Part shown: positions 17,490-26,219 of the stretch, in pieces
Position numbering within the stretch: position 1 is the first letter of the stretch
How the letters are laid out: the number at the start of each line of letters is the position of its first letter
Assembly (NCBI RefSeq): GCF_003010965.1
Contig: NZ_PGGM01000012.1
Location: 1-64,000 of the forward strand
Source of the DNA: Phyllobacterium sophorae
GTDB lineage: Bacteria; Pseudomonadota; Alphaproteobacteria; Rhizobiales; Rhizobiaceae
Reading direction: 5' to 3'
DNA: 64,000 nucleotides
Position numbers and translations under genes: made by a program
The notes under the pieces: model-generated
The model's database searches: none
Told to the model about the DNA's origin: nothing
Seen by the model: the letters and a program-made list of their open reading frames with translations, nothing else

Positions 17490-17637
17490 TCGAGACGAAC
17501 CCGTTAAACAGATCGGCAGGCCCGATGCGAAATAACGGTAGGACGTCGGATCTCTGACCGAGATCCGTAAACATTTCCTTGTCTTAGCGTCCAGGACTCC
17601 ACCAAATTTACCTGAAACAATTCACGGAGGATCTCAC

Positions 17638-19245
17638 GTGAAACGGCATAGCCATGATAAAAATGCACCCGATACCACGTTTCACCCACATGACGCGGTC
17701 GGTGACGTCTACGACTTCATCGTCTGCGGCGCCGGCTCTAGCGGCTCGGTTGTCGCAGCGCGGCTGGCGGAGGATGGAAACGCGACCGTTCTGCTGATTG
17801 AAGCGGGCGGAGATGATGAATCCGAGACCGTATCGAACCCTGCTCAATGGCCACTCAATCTTGGATCGAACCGGGACTGGAGCTTTGTCGGACAGCCAGC
17901 GGCTGGCCTGGATGGCCGCCGACTTCCTCTGAGCATGGGCAAAGGGCTTGGGGGCGGTTCGAGCATCAACGTCATGGTATGGGCCAGGGGACATAAGGAA
18001 GACTGGAACCACTTTGCGGCCGAGGCCCGGGATGACGCCTGGGGCTATCAAGCGATCCTTGGCTACTATCGCCGGATAGAAAATTGGCAAGGCGTCCCGG
18101 ACCCATCTCGTCGCGGTACCGGCGGGCCCGCCCATGTATCGCAGCCTGCGTCGCCGCAGCCAGTGGCGCAAGCGCTTTTGAGCGCTGCGTCAGCGATGGG
18201 CATTCCGGTCTTCGGTTCAACAAACGGCGAAATGATGGAGGCCGCTGGCGGCGCATCGATTGCTGAACTGCGTATCAGGGAGGGCAAGCGGGAAACGGTG
18301 TTTGAATCATACGTTCGTCCGCTGCTGTCGCGTCCAAATTTGACGGTGATAACGGAGGCGCTGGTTACGCGTCTCATCTTCGATGGTAAGCGGGTGAGAG
18401 GAGTCGAAGCTCTGATCGATGGTCGGCGACGCCAGTTCATGGCGCATTGCGAAACGGTGTTGTCGCTTGGAGCGATCAACACGCCAAAAGTCCTTATGCA
18501 GTCCGGTATCGGCCCGGAAGACGAACTGCATTCCCACGGCATTCCAGTCGTGCAACACCTGCCGGGCGTTGGTCGCAATCATCAGGATCATCTGGCCTTC
18601 GGCTGCACCTGGGCCTACCGAAAACCGGAAGCCATCGGCGGGAGCGGCTGCGAGGCAAATCTCTACTGGAAGAGTGACGCACGTCTGTCCCAGCCTGATA
18701 TCCTCCAGTGCCAGTTGGAGTTCGCCGTTCCGTCGCCGCTTGAGTCCGGTCTCGAAACACCGGAGCACGGCTGGACAATGTTCAATGGTCTCGCCCAGCC
18801 GAAAAGCCGCGGCCGTTTGAGGCTCTCTGGCCCCAATATAAATGATCCCATCCTGATCGAACCGAATTCACTGGGTGAGCCGGAAGACACGGCCGCCGCG
18901 TTGGCCGCAGTCGAGTTGTGCCGCGAACTCGGAAACAGTGATAGCTTCAGACCTTTGGTAACGGGCGAAACCGCGCCTGGTCCGCGCGACAGATCAGGCA
19001 TGATCGATTTCATCCGACGCTCGGCCGTCACCTATTGGCATCAATCCTGTACCGCCAAGATGGGACGCGACGCCATGTCGGTAGTTGACAACGAGCTCAA
19101 GGTCTACGGCGTCGAAGGCCTTCGCATCGCGGACTCCTCGATCATGCCGCGGATTACCACCGGCAACACGATGGCGCCGTGCGTGGTTATTGGAGAGAGG
19201 GCATCCGATTTGATCCGAAAGATGCATTTCCTAGGAAATTACTAA
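17638..19245 (+). CDS. GMC-family FAD oxidoreductase (choline dehydrogenase-like)
   Basis: 535 residues starting at GTG (17638) after CACGGAGG. It has the FAD-binding CGAGSSGSVVAARLAEDG at about 30-48, then LSMGKGLGGGSSINVMVWAR (GMC signature 1) and LSLGAINTPKVLMQSGIG (signature 2). The C-terminal active-site histidine (TYWHQSC) and GNTMAPCVVIGERASD are also present. The N-terminal 20 residues are charged and lack a Tat motif. Homologues oxidise alcohols such as choline, alkanols or polyethylene glycols; the substrate here is open. A related C-terminal fragment sits at 23145-23385. Confidence 0.92.
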   Translation: MKRHSHDKNAPDTTFHPHDAVGDVYDFIVCGAGSSGSVVAARLAEDGNATVLLIEAGGDDESETVSNPAQWPLNLGSNRDWSFVGQPAAGLDGRRLPLSMGKGLGGGSSINVMVWARGHKEDWNHFAAEARDDAWGYQAILGYYRRIENWQGVPDPSRRGTGGPAHVSQPASPQPVAQALLSAASAMGIPVFGSTNGEMMEAAGGASIAELRIREGKRETVFESYVRPLLSRPNLTVITEALVTRLIFDGKRVRGVEALIDGRRRQFMAHCETVLSLGAINTPKVLMQSGIGPEDELHSHGIPVVQHLPGVGRNHQDHLAFGCTWAYRKPEAIGGSGCEANLYWKSDARLSQPDILQCQLEFAVPSPLESGLETPEHGWTMFNGLAQPKSRGRLRLSGPNINDPILIEPNSLGEPEDTAAALAAVELCRELGNSDSFRPLVTGETAPGPRDRSGMIDFIRRSAVTYWHQSCTAKMGRDAMSVVDNELKVYGVEGLRIADSSIMPRITTGNTMAPCVVIGERASDLIRKMHFLGNY

Positions 19246-19280
19246 GGTTTGCTCAATCCATCTCGCATCACCGATCGAAA

Positions 19281-19312
19281 ACTCGGCGGCCTGACTGCGT
19301 CGGCCGCCGAGT
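19281..19312 (+). terminator. Hairpin after the GMC gene
   Basis: ACTCGGCGGCC (19281-19291) and GGCCGCCGAGT (19302-19312) form an 11-bp perfect stem, 36 bp after the stop. It lies between the convergent GMC and AraC genes and could act in both directions. Confidence 0.6.
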
Positions 19313-19388
19313 GCTTGCCGATGGGCAAAGCGATCGTTCAAATTGGAATGAGAGCTCAAAGCCAATGATATAAGGGTGATCCCAGCAG

Positions 19389-20276
19389 CTACGCTGCTCT
19401 CACGTCGTGCATCGCCTTTGCCAGATCCCTTGATGGCGGCAATCCGAACAGTCGTGCATATTCGCGACTGAACTGGTTTGGGCTTTCGTATCCCACACCA
19501 TAAGCGATCGAAGTCGCGGAACCCTGACCGGCGATCAGCAGCGATCGAGCATGTAGAAGTCGGACCCGTTTCTGATATTGCAAAGGGCTGAGTGCCGTGA
19601 CCGCCTTGAAGTGACGGTGAAACGCCGAAACGCTGAGCGCTGCCATCTCGGCAAGCGCCTCGACCCTGATCGTCTCCGCAAAGTTTTGACGGATCCAGTT
19701 GATCGCGATGCTGATGCGCGAGAGTGCGGTATCGGGCGAGGCGATGTCGCGCAGCATCCACCCGAGCGGTCCCTGTAGGACCCGAAACAGGATTTCCCGC
19801 TCATAGGCGGGTGAGAGTGCGGCGATTTCGTTCGGCCGCTCCATCAGCCGCAGCATGCGGACCCAGGCGTCGAGAAAATCTTCGTTGACCGGAGCGACGG
19901 AAAACCCAGACCCGAACAGCTCGCTGGACATATTGACCGGCAAATCTCGGATCAGTCCTGCAACGATCACAGGGTCAAGCGTCAGGCTCACTGCGAGATA
20001 GGGTTCGCCCGTCGCTGAAGGATGGACCGATCCAACGGCGGGAAGATCCACCGACATGACGAAATAGGTGGCCGGGTCATAATGGAACGTGCGCTCACCC
20101 ACCGTCATCGTCTTCGAGCCAGTCAGGATCAGGTTGATCATCGGATCATAGACGGCGGCAAGCTTGTGTTCTGGGATTTCACCCTGAACCATCGCCACAC
20201 GCGGAATACCCGTCTCGGTGCGCCGGTTATCGGCGACCGAGGCCAGCGCCCGTAGTTCCTGCAATTGCTTTTCCAT
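19389..20276 (-). CDS. AraC-family regulator with AraC_N (DUF1606-type) sensor domain
   Basis: 295 residues. The N-terminal cupin-like AraC_N domain contains HKLAAVYDPMINLILTGSKT. The C-terminal double HTH (about residues 195-290) includes VEALAEMAALSVSAFHRHFK, SPLQYQKRVRLLHARSLLIA and YESPNQFSREYARLFGLPPS. This is a paralogue of the AraC gene at 42389. It diverges from a damaged SDR gene (20409-20603), which is probably its original target, since AraC_N regulators commonly flank a single oxidoreductase gene. Confidence 0.9.
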   Translation of the reverse strand: MEKQLQELRALASVADNRRTETGIPRVAMVQGEIPEHKLAAVYDPMINLILTGSKTMTVGERTFHYDPATYFVMSVDLPAVGSVHPSATGEPYLAVSLTLDPVIVAGLIRDLPVNMSSELFGSGFSVAPVNEDFLDAWVRMLRLMERPNEIAALSPAYEREILFRVLQGPLGWMLRDIASPDTALSRISIAINWIRQNFAETIRVEALAEMAALSVSAFHRHFKAVTALSPLQYQKRVRLLHARSLLIAGQGSATSIAYGVGYESPNQFSREYARLFGLPPSRDLAKAMHDVRAA

Positions 20277-20408
20277 GCTTCGATCCTGTCAGAGGCCATA
20301 CTTTCGTGCAAGCCAAAAGCAGAAATAGGCAAGCTTCAGAGAGGAATGGGTGAGCAGCCGATGCGGCGCCGACGTAGCTTCAGGTCAACACGGACATGGA
20401 GCAAGAGA

Positions 20409-20603
20409 ATGAAGATCGTCATCGTTACCGGCGGTATCAAGGTCAACGCAGTCGAGCCCGGCAGCGTGGCCACCGACCTCAACGGCAATAATGGCGCCCA
20501 GACCCCGGATGAGGGTGCCGCCAGTGCGATCCGGCTGGCAACGACCGGCCCCGACGGCCCGACGGGCGGCTTCTTCGGACACCATGGCACCCAGCCCTGG
20601 TGA
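20409..20603 (+). pseudogene. SDR gene reduced by an internal deletion
   Basis: The frame starts MKIVIVTGG, the first strand and start of the glycine loop of an SDR, and jumps directly to IKVNAVEPGSVATDLNGNNG and then GPDGPTGGFFGHHG, the C-terminal part of the same family. Only 64 codons remain of about 240, so the middle including the catalytic YxxxK is missing. The frame is intact, so a short peptide could be made. The original gene probably belonged to the divergent AraC regulator. Confidence 0.75.
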
Positions 20604-20642
20604 CCGCACACGCCTACTTCCCATCAAAGAAAGGAAATTCAA

Positions 20643-20720
20643 ATGTCCCACAACCCATCAAGGGTCGACGTTATTGAGCGCCTTGTGGCCAAGAGCGACA
20701 TCGGCCGTCTGGACGAGGAA
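20643..20720 (+). pseudogene. N-terminal scrap of an NTF2/SnoaL-like gene
   Basis: After AAAGAAAGGAAATTCAA the ATG at 20643 opens MSHNPSRVDVIERLVAKSDI. This resembles the start of small SnoaL-like proteins. From about 20720 the DNA continues as the antisense of an aldo/keto reductase fragment, so the junction is a deletion or rearrangement scar. Low certainty. Confidence 0.35.
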
Positions 20721-21038
20721 GAGATTGATATGGTCGAGGCGAAGCTTGCCGAGGCTCGTGTCGAAGGACCGGCGCAGGGCATCGGGGGAAAGCTTGTCGT
20801 GCCAGACCTTGGTGCTGACGAAGAGGTCCGCGCGATTTATGCCGGAGGCCGCAAGCGCCGCGCCGACGGCGGCTTCATTGTCGTACATGGCGGCAGTATC
20901 GATGTGGTGAGAGCCGAGTTCAAGCCCGCTTTCGACCACCGGTCGGGCGGCATCGCCCGGCATCCGGAAAGTCCCCCAGTCCTGGCCGGGGGATCGCGAC
21001 ACCGTGAGTTTCAATCGTTCCATGATCGTTCCTATCAA
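20658..21038 (-). pseudogene. Aldo/keto reductase, N-terminal third only
   Basis: Minus-strand frame with LKLTVSRSPGQDWGTFRMPG, then LELGSHHIDTAAMYDNEAAV (the AKR D-x-x-x-Y active-site segment) and LFVSTKVWHDKLSPDALRRS plus LGKLRLDHINLFLVQ. A complete reductase has about 270-330 residues; this one loses its family pattern after LFLVQ and ends within 17 more. The catalytic lysine region (STKVWH) is present but the rest of the barrel is missing. Confidence 0.75.
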
Positions 21039-21096
21039 GTTGCGGGGGACGCGGCGGCGGAGGCAGAAGCCGTCCGCCGCCCGTTTTCTCGCGGGC

Positions 21097-21978
21097 TTAA
21101 GCGGTCCTGCTCGCGGCCGCCTGCCGGACCAGCGCTTCGATTACCCGCTCAAGTGGCGTCTTCCCCCTGGCACGGTTTCCGCCCTCGGCCTTGAAGTCGA
21201 TCCAGCCTTCGTTGAAGCCGTCGAGCATACGCATGCGCGGCTGCGGGTTACGCGAACCCTGAGCACGGAACAGGCCCTCCCAGTTGGCCCGCGGGACGAT
21301 CTCCACCCGCACTGGATGCCCGAGCACCGACGCGAAGGCATTGGCGAGATCATTGGGCGAGACCCGTGCAGGACCTTCCAGTTCCACCACGCGCTTGCCG
21401 ATCCATTGCTCGCGGATCAGATCTGCGGCGAGCCGGCCGATATCCTGCGTCGCCACCATGGCGAAGGTCTTGTCGGCAGGCTGGAGGAAGCTGTGCAGCA
21501 CGCCTTCGTCGCGGGCTGAGGCCACGTCCCAGACCGCATTCTCCATGAACCAGCCGGGCCGCAGGAAGGTGACGGGAAGATCAAGCTCGCCGAGGGCTTC
21601 TTCCAGCTTCGTCCGCTGGCTCAACAGATTGTCCACTTCCGCATCGGCGCCGATGGTGGAGAGGCAGACAACCCTTTCCGGGCGGGCAGCAAGGAGAGCG
21701 GTCGTCAGCACTTCATTCTGCTTCGCCGCCTCCGGATAGCCAGGCGCCGGATCGAACTCCGACGGCGGCAGGATGAAGACGCCGGTGGCGCCCTTGAACG
21801 CGGCGGCAAGCTGCGTCGCGTCGCCCATGTCGGCAAAGGCGATCTCGCAACCGCGCTTGCGCCAGATTTCCGCCTTGGCGGGATCGCGCAGCACCGCACG
21901 GACCGGTTCTCCGGCTTCGATCAGGGCTTTCGCCAGCGCGCCGCCGACCTTGCCGGTAATTCCTGTAATCGCATACAT
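21097..21978 (-). CDS. NmrA-like NAD(P)-binding protein (atypical SDR)
   Basis: 293 residues from the ATG at 21978 (GGAGACATATC upstream). The N-terminal Rossmann motif is MYAITGITGKVGGALAKALI, followed by RAVLRDPAKAEIWRKRGCEI. The catalytic YxxxK is absent, which is typical for NmrA/HSCARG-like proteins that sense or use NAD(P)H, for example as quinone reductases. The frame is open further upstream to 22092 without a ribosome site. The LysR gene at 22236 diverges, 257 bp away, and is the likely regulator. Confidence 0.88.
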   Translation of the reverse strand: MYAITGITGKVGGALAKALIEAGEPVRAVLRDPAKAEIWRKRGCEIAFADMGDATQLAAAFKGATGVFILPPSEFDPAPGYPEAAKQNEVLTTALLAARPERVVCLSTIGADAEVDNLLSQRTKLEEALGELDLPVTFLRPGWFMENAVWDVASARDEGVLHSFLQPADKTFAMVATQDIGRLAADLIREQWIGKRVVELEGPARVSPNDLANAFASVLGHPVRVEIVPRANWEGLFRAQGSRNPQPRMRMLDGFNEGWIDFKAEGGNRARGKTPLERVIEALVRQAAASRTA

Positions 21979-22235
21979 GATATGTCTCCTGTTGTTGGGG
22001 GTCGGGAATGGATCAGGCGAGGCCGTCATAAAGGCGGCGCTCAAATGTGCCGTAGAGCTCTGCAAGGCCGGAGACTTCCGCGGTTCCGGCATGCCGCTGG
22101 CGCCATCCGGGCGCTGAGGAAGTATCTACGGGACGCAGAAAGATGATTCACGCGCATTAAAATCAAAGATAAGATGACTTCAAATCATCATGATAAGACG
22201 GTCGGCAAAGACCGACCTTGCGACGGAGAGAAGGC

Positions 22236-23135
22236 ATGAGTTTCGACACGCGGCTGCTGACCGGGGTCGGCGTTTTCGGGGCGGTGATGGAAGCGGGCAA
22301 TTTCGTGCGGGCCGCGGATGTTCTCGGCCTCACGCCATCGGGAGTCAGTCGTGCGGTAGCGCGGCTCGAACAACGCGTCGGCGTTAGATTGTTCGACCGC
22401 AATCCGCGCGAAGTTACGCTGACGGAAGAAGGCGCCCGCTTCCACGCAAAGATAATGCCGTTGCTTGCCGGGCTGGAGGAGGCGGCCTCCGAAGCCGCCG
22501 GTTCGGCGGCATTCGTCGGCGGGCGGCTAAGGGTTTCGATCGATCCCTGGTTCGCGCGCATGGTGCTGGCGCCGAGGATCGGTGAATTTCTGGCGCGCTA
22601 TCCCGCTCTGACGCTCGATCTGACCTCCAGCAACTATCGCGAAGAGATGATGAGCGGCGCGGATGTCGCTGTGCGTTTTGGTCCGCCGGACGAATCGTCG
22701 CTGATCGCGCGCAAACTGCTGGACGTACCGGTGCTGACCTGTGCCGCCCCAGGCTATCTTGCCCGCCACGGAGTTCCAGCGACGCCCCACGACCTGATGC
22801 ACCACGATTGCATCCTGTTTCGCGACCCGCAGACCGGGCGACCGTTCACCTGGGAATTCCAGGGGGACAACGGTGCCATCGAGATCAAGGCAGCGGGGCG
22901 GTTGGTCATGGACGATCCCTCCGCTGCCGTCGCGGCGTGTCTCGCGGGGCAAGGCATATTCCAGAGCTTTGCCATCGGTCTCGACGAGTGGCTTGAGAGC
23001 GGGACGCTCACGACGATCTTGACGGAATGGTCCGGCGAGCAGTTTCCGCTTTACGCCTATCATCCGTCACGCCACATGCCACCTGCCAAGGTGCGGGCTT
23101 TTCTGGACTTTGTTCAACGAATTGCGGCGACGTAG
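22236..23135 (+). CDS. LysR-family regulator next to NmrA-like gene
   Basis: 299 residues from the ATG at 22236. The HTH reads GAVMEAGNFVRAADVLGLTP, then SGVSRAVARLEQRVGVRLFD, and the effector domain includes LRVSIDPWFARMVLAPRIGE. Upstream DNA at about 22171-22197 contains GATGA-N7-TCATC, a LysR-type T-N-A dyad. It is divergent from the NmrA-like gene. Directly after its stop begins a fragment of a GMC oxidoreductase, which marks a recombination junction. Confidence 0.9.
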   Translation: MSFDTRLLTGVGVFGAVMEAGNFVRAADVLGLTPSGVSRAVARLEQRVGVRLFDRNPREVTLTEEGARFHAKIMPLLAGLEEAASEAAGSAAFVGGRLRVSIDPWFARMVLAPRIGEFLARYPALTLDLTSSNYREEMMSGADVAVRFGPPDESSLIARKLLDVPVLTCAAPGYLARHGVPATPHDLMHHDCILFRDPQTGRPFTWEFQGDNGAIEIKAAGRLVMDDPSAAVAACLAGQGIFQSFAIGLDEWLESGTLTTILTEWSGEQFPLYAYHPSRHMPPAKVRAFLDFVQRIAAT

Positions 23136-23144
23136 CGTAGGGCA

Positions 23145-23385
23145 TTGATCGACTTTATCCGGCGCTCGGCCGTGACCTTTGGCATCGATCCTGCACAGGC
23201 AAAATGGGACGCGACAGCATGTCGGTGGTCGACAACGAGCTTAAGGTATACGGCATCGACGGTCTTCGCATTGCAGACTCTTCGATCATGCCGCGTATTA
23301 CCACGGGCAATACAATGGCACCCTTGTCATCGGCGAACGGGCTGCAGATATGATCCGGGCTCAACAGGGCTTGTCGCCTTTTTAG
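23145..23385 (+). pseudogene. C-terminal fragment of a second GMC oxidoreductase, frameshifted
   Basis: Across frames the DNA encodes LIDFIRRSAVT, WHRSCTGKMGRDSMSVVDNE and LKVYGIDGLRIADSSIMPRI, then TTGNTMAP and VIGERAADMIR. This closely matches residues from about 457 to the end of the intact GMC protein at 17638-19245. At least two indels break the frame (after SAVT and after NTMAP). Only about 80 residues of a 530-residue enzyme remain. The fragment starts 9 bp after the LysR stop. Confidence 0.85.
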
Positions 23386-23574
23386 GTCTTCGCTTCATAC
23401 GGAATTTGACTGGTACCAAGGACATTGGTGTATGAAATCAGACTAATCGTAACTTTGAACGTTTCTGATGCAGCGTTTCTCGTGGCAAGTTATCGTCGCA
23501 ACAAGTTTGTACAAGAATGCTCGGATATGATGTCAATCACTGCGAGTGTACTGGCTAGGCGCTCCACTAATCCT

Positions 23575-24462
23575 TCAGGACAGCCACGGCGAAATGGCCC
23601 AGCGCACGACAGTAGCGGCTCCATTGATTAACAATCGCCGCAAATTCCGTTGCCCCATTTTCGAGGTTTTCCCAAGCCGGGCCTTGCCACCAGTGGAATG
23701 CTGCCGCGGCGTCAGCCCCATCCATGCCGAGAAATCCCTGCCACGGACAAAGGTTTCCACAGGCGGTGCCAATGCTTCAAGGGCCGTTGCGACGATCGGT
23801 CCAACGCCGGGGATTGTCATCAGCCGTTTGGCGACATCATCTTCTCGTGCTCTCCCGGCGATCTCCTGATCCAGTTCCCGGATACTGTCGATCAGCGAGC
23901 GCAGCGTGGAAACCACGGTCAGGCACGGAAGGCGTGCTGGCTCTGGTAGCGCGGAGTGGGGATCCTCAACATCGGCGATCAGTGTGCCGACATGCGCCGA
24001 TCCTTGTGGTACTACTCAACCGAACTCAGCCATATGGCCACGCAGGGCATTGATGATCTGCGTCTTTTGCCGCACCAGCAGATCGCGTACCCTGAAGACA
24101 GCGGCGGACGCCTGCCGGGTTTCGCTTTTAACCGCCACAAAGCGCATGGTCGGTCGCATTGCAGCTTCGCAAATCGCCTCCGCATCCGCCGCATCGTTCT
24201 TTTGCCGCTTGACGAAGGGCTTTACATATATCGGCGCGATCAGCCGAACCGTGTGTCCGAGTTTCGCAATCTCCCGTCCCCAGTGGTGGCTGCCGGCACA
24301 GGCCTCCATGGCCACCGTGCATCGATCGACCGTCGATAGGAATTGCAGCAGCTTGCTACGCGATATCCTTCAGCGAAGACCCACCGAGCCGTCCGCGCAA
24401 GCTGCATGCAGCTGGATGGTATTCTTGGCCAGGTCCAGGCCGACTATGCTAATCTTTTCCAT
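23575..24462 (-). pseudogene. IS110-family transposase, two frameshifts and missing C-terminus
   Basis: Pieces in order: MEKISIVGLDLAKNTIQLHA (from 24462), then VAMEACAGSHHWGREIAKLG with NDAADAEAICEAA and INALRGHMAEFG (to 24016), then LMTIPGVGPIVATALEALAP and FSAWMGLTPRQHSTGG (to 23575). These supply the D-E-D-D-type nuclease residues and the Transposase_20 domain of IS110. The frame changes at about 24370 and about 24010, and the last 50-60 residues are absent. The element is inactive. Confidence 0.88.
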
Positions 24463-24618
24463 GGACGCTTCCTCTCTTGATGGTTCCAACACAACCATTC
24501 TGGCACATGATGCCGTCGAGTGGGGGCGTCCACCCCATCGGTGTTGACTTAATATTAACTTGTACAGGTGGCCGCTTCTTGTGGCGGCCACCGCTTCAAG
24601 CTGCATCGTCTATTCCAG

Positions 24619-25395
24619 CTAAGCCGCCCGTTCCTCCGAGGCATTGGGCCGCCACTTAATCAGGCGATTTTCCACCACATCCAGTATTCGGTCGATCACG
24701 AGGACGAACACTGCCAGGATGATGATACCGGCGAAGACGCCGACTGCATCGAAATTGCCTTCTGCCTGGGCGATCAGGTAGCCAAGCCCCGCCGATGCAC
24801 CAAGGTACTCGCCGATAATGGCGCCGACGACTGCGAATCCGACCGAAGTTCTCAAGGAAGACAGGATCCAACTTGCCGCTGCAGGGAAATAGACGTGGCG
24901 CAGAAGCTCGGACCGCTTGGCGCCAAGAATACGGGCGTTTGCCAGCACCACCGGGTTGACTTCGCGCACACCCTGCATCGCGTTGAAGAATGTAATGAAG
25001 AAAACGAGCGTCACAGCGAGCGCAACTTTCGACCATAGGCCCAGACCGAGCCAAAGCACGAAGATCGGGGCAAGCACGACGCGCGGGATGGCGTTCAAGC
25101 CCTTGATAAAGGGGTCAAGAATGCGAGCGGCACTACGGCTAAGACCAAGCCAGACGCCAGCAGCGACACCCAGACCGGTTCCGATAACATAGCCCAGAAC
25201 GGTTTCCGTCAGCGTGATCGTCACATGGCGATAGAAATTGGGATCAATGACCCAACTGACGATCTGGTTGAAGATGTCCATAGGCGCAGGGAAAAAGAAA
25301 ACATCGATGATGCCAACGGATACCCCCAGCTGCCAGCCCCCAAGAATGGCAAAAAGCAAGCCTAGTTGGATAAATCGTTCAGTCGCGACGTTCAT
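24619..25395 (-). CDS. ABC transporter permease (SsuC/TauC type)
   Basis: 258 residues from the ATG at 25395, overlapping the ATPase gene by 17 bp. About six transmembrane helices are present. The EAA loop that contacts the ATPase is visible in NARILGAKRSELLRHVYFPA followed by AASWILSSLRTSVGFAVVGA. Permeases of this group import sulfonates, nitrate, cyanate or pyrimidine precursors with a periplasmic binding protein. It is the third gene of the set SBP-ATPase-permease and probably works as a dimer. The upstream open region to 25590 codes through the ATPase and is rejected. Confidence 0.92.
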   Translation of the reverse strand: MNVATERFIQLGLLFAILGGWQLGVSVGIIDVFFFPAPMDIFNQIVSWVIDPNFYRHVTITLTETVLGYVIGTGLGVAAGVWLGLSRSAARILDPFIKGLNAIPRVVLAPIFVLWLGLGLWSKVALAVTLVFFITFFNAMQGVREVNPVVLANARILGAKRSELLRHVYFPAAASWILSSLRTSVGFAVVGAIIGEYLGASAGLGYLIAQAEGNFDAVGVFAGIIILAVFVLVIDRILDVVENRLIKWRPNASEERAA

Positions 25396-26209
25396 AGCTC
25401 TTCTCCACTTCGCCGCGCAGCGACGCCCAAATATTGCGGTACAGATCCATGAAGCGCGGATCCAGTTTGATTTCGGCGACGTCGCGGGGACGCTCAAGAT
25501 CGACGGGAAAGCTGTTGATAACCCGGCTGCGCGGTCCGGCAGCCAACACAGCCACCCGGTCGCCGAGAGCAATCGCTTCCTCCAGATCATGCGTAATCAT
25601 GACCACGGCCCTGCGTTCCTCTTGCCACAGGCGCAAAAGCTCGTTCTGCATCAGATGGCGAGTATGGATATCGAGCGCCGAAAACGGTTCATCCATCAAA
25701 ATGACCTTTGGACCGCTGATCAATGCCTGGGCCATCTGGACACGCTTTCGCTGACCGCCGGAAAGCTGATGGGGATATCGCTGTTCGAATCCCTTGAGAC
25801 CTACCTTGGTGAGCCACGCGGTCGATCGCTCGCGACGTTCCAACGTGCCTACGCCCCGAAACAGGAGGCCGAGCTCGACGTTCTCGATGGCCGTTTTCCA
25901 CGGCAACAGCGCATCCTGTTGGAACAGGTAGCCGATATCATTCTGAATACCCGAGACGCGATTGCCATCGATCGAGACGCTGCCGCTCGTCGGTTTGAGC
26001 AGCCCAGCAATTGCGTTCAGTATCGTACTCTTGCCGCATCCGGTCGGCCCGACGATGGCAAGGAATTCTCCGTCCGCTACCGTCAGATTGACGTCCTCCA
26101 CCGCAACAAAAGTTCCGAAGGACATTGTCACGGAGTCGATGGCAACCATCGCCTTCTTTTGTTGCGGGGTGGGTTCCTCCACCACCGGTTTTACCACTGC
26201 CAAGGCCAT
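25379..26209 (-). CDS. ABC transporter ATP-binding protein (SsuB/TauB type)
   Basis: 276 residues. Walker A GPTGCGKST is at about 54-62, the Q-loop LFQQDALLPW at about 95-104, the signature LSGGQRKRVQMAQAL at about 149-163, Walker B VILMDEPFSALD at about 169-180, and the H-loop ITHDLEEA. An N-terminal tail of about 20 residues precedes the fold. It energises the adjacent permease. The binding-protein gene ends 10 bp upstream, and the permease start overlaps its stop. Confidence 0.94.
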   Translation of the reverse strand: MALAVVKPVVEEPTPQQKKAMVAIDSVTMSFGTFVAVEDVNLTVADGEFLAIVGPTGCGKSTILNAIAGLLKPTSGSVSIDGNRVSGIQNDIGYLFQQDALLPWKTAIENVELGLLFRGVGTLERRERSTAWLTKVGLKGFEQRYPHQLSGGQRKRVQMAQALISGPKVILMDEPFSALDIHTRHLMQNELLRLWQEERRAVVMITHDLEEAIALGDRVAVLAAGPRSRVINSFPVDLERPRDVAEIKLDPRFMDLYRNIWASLRGEVEKSYERRD

Positions 26210-26219
26210 CGCCTCCTCC

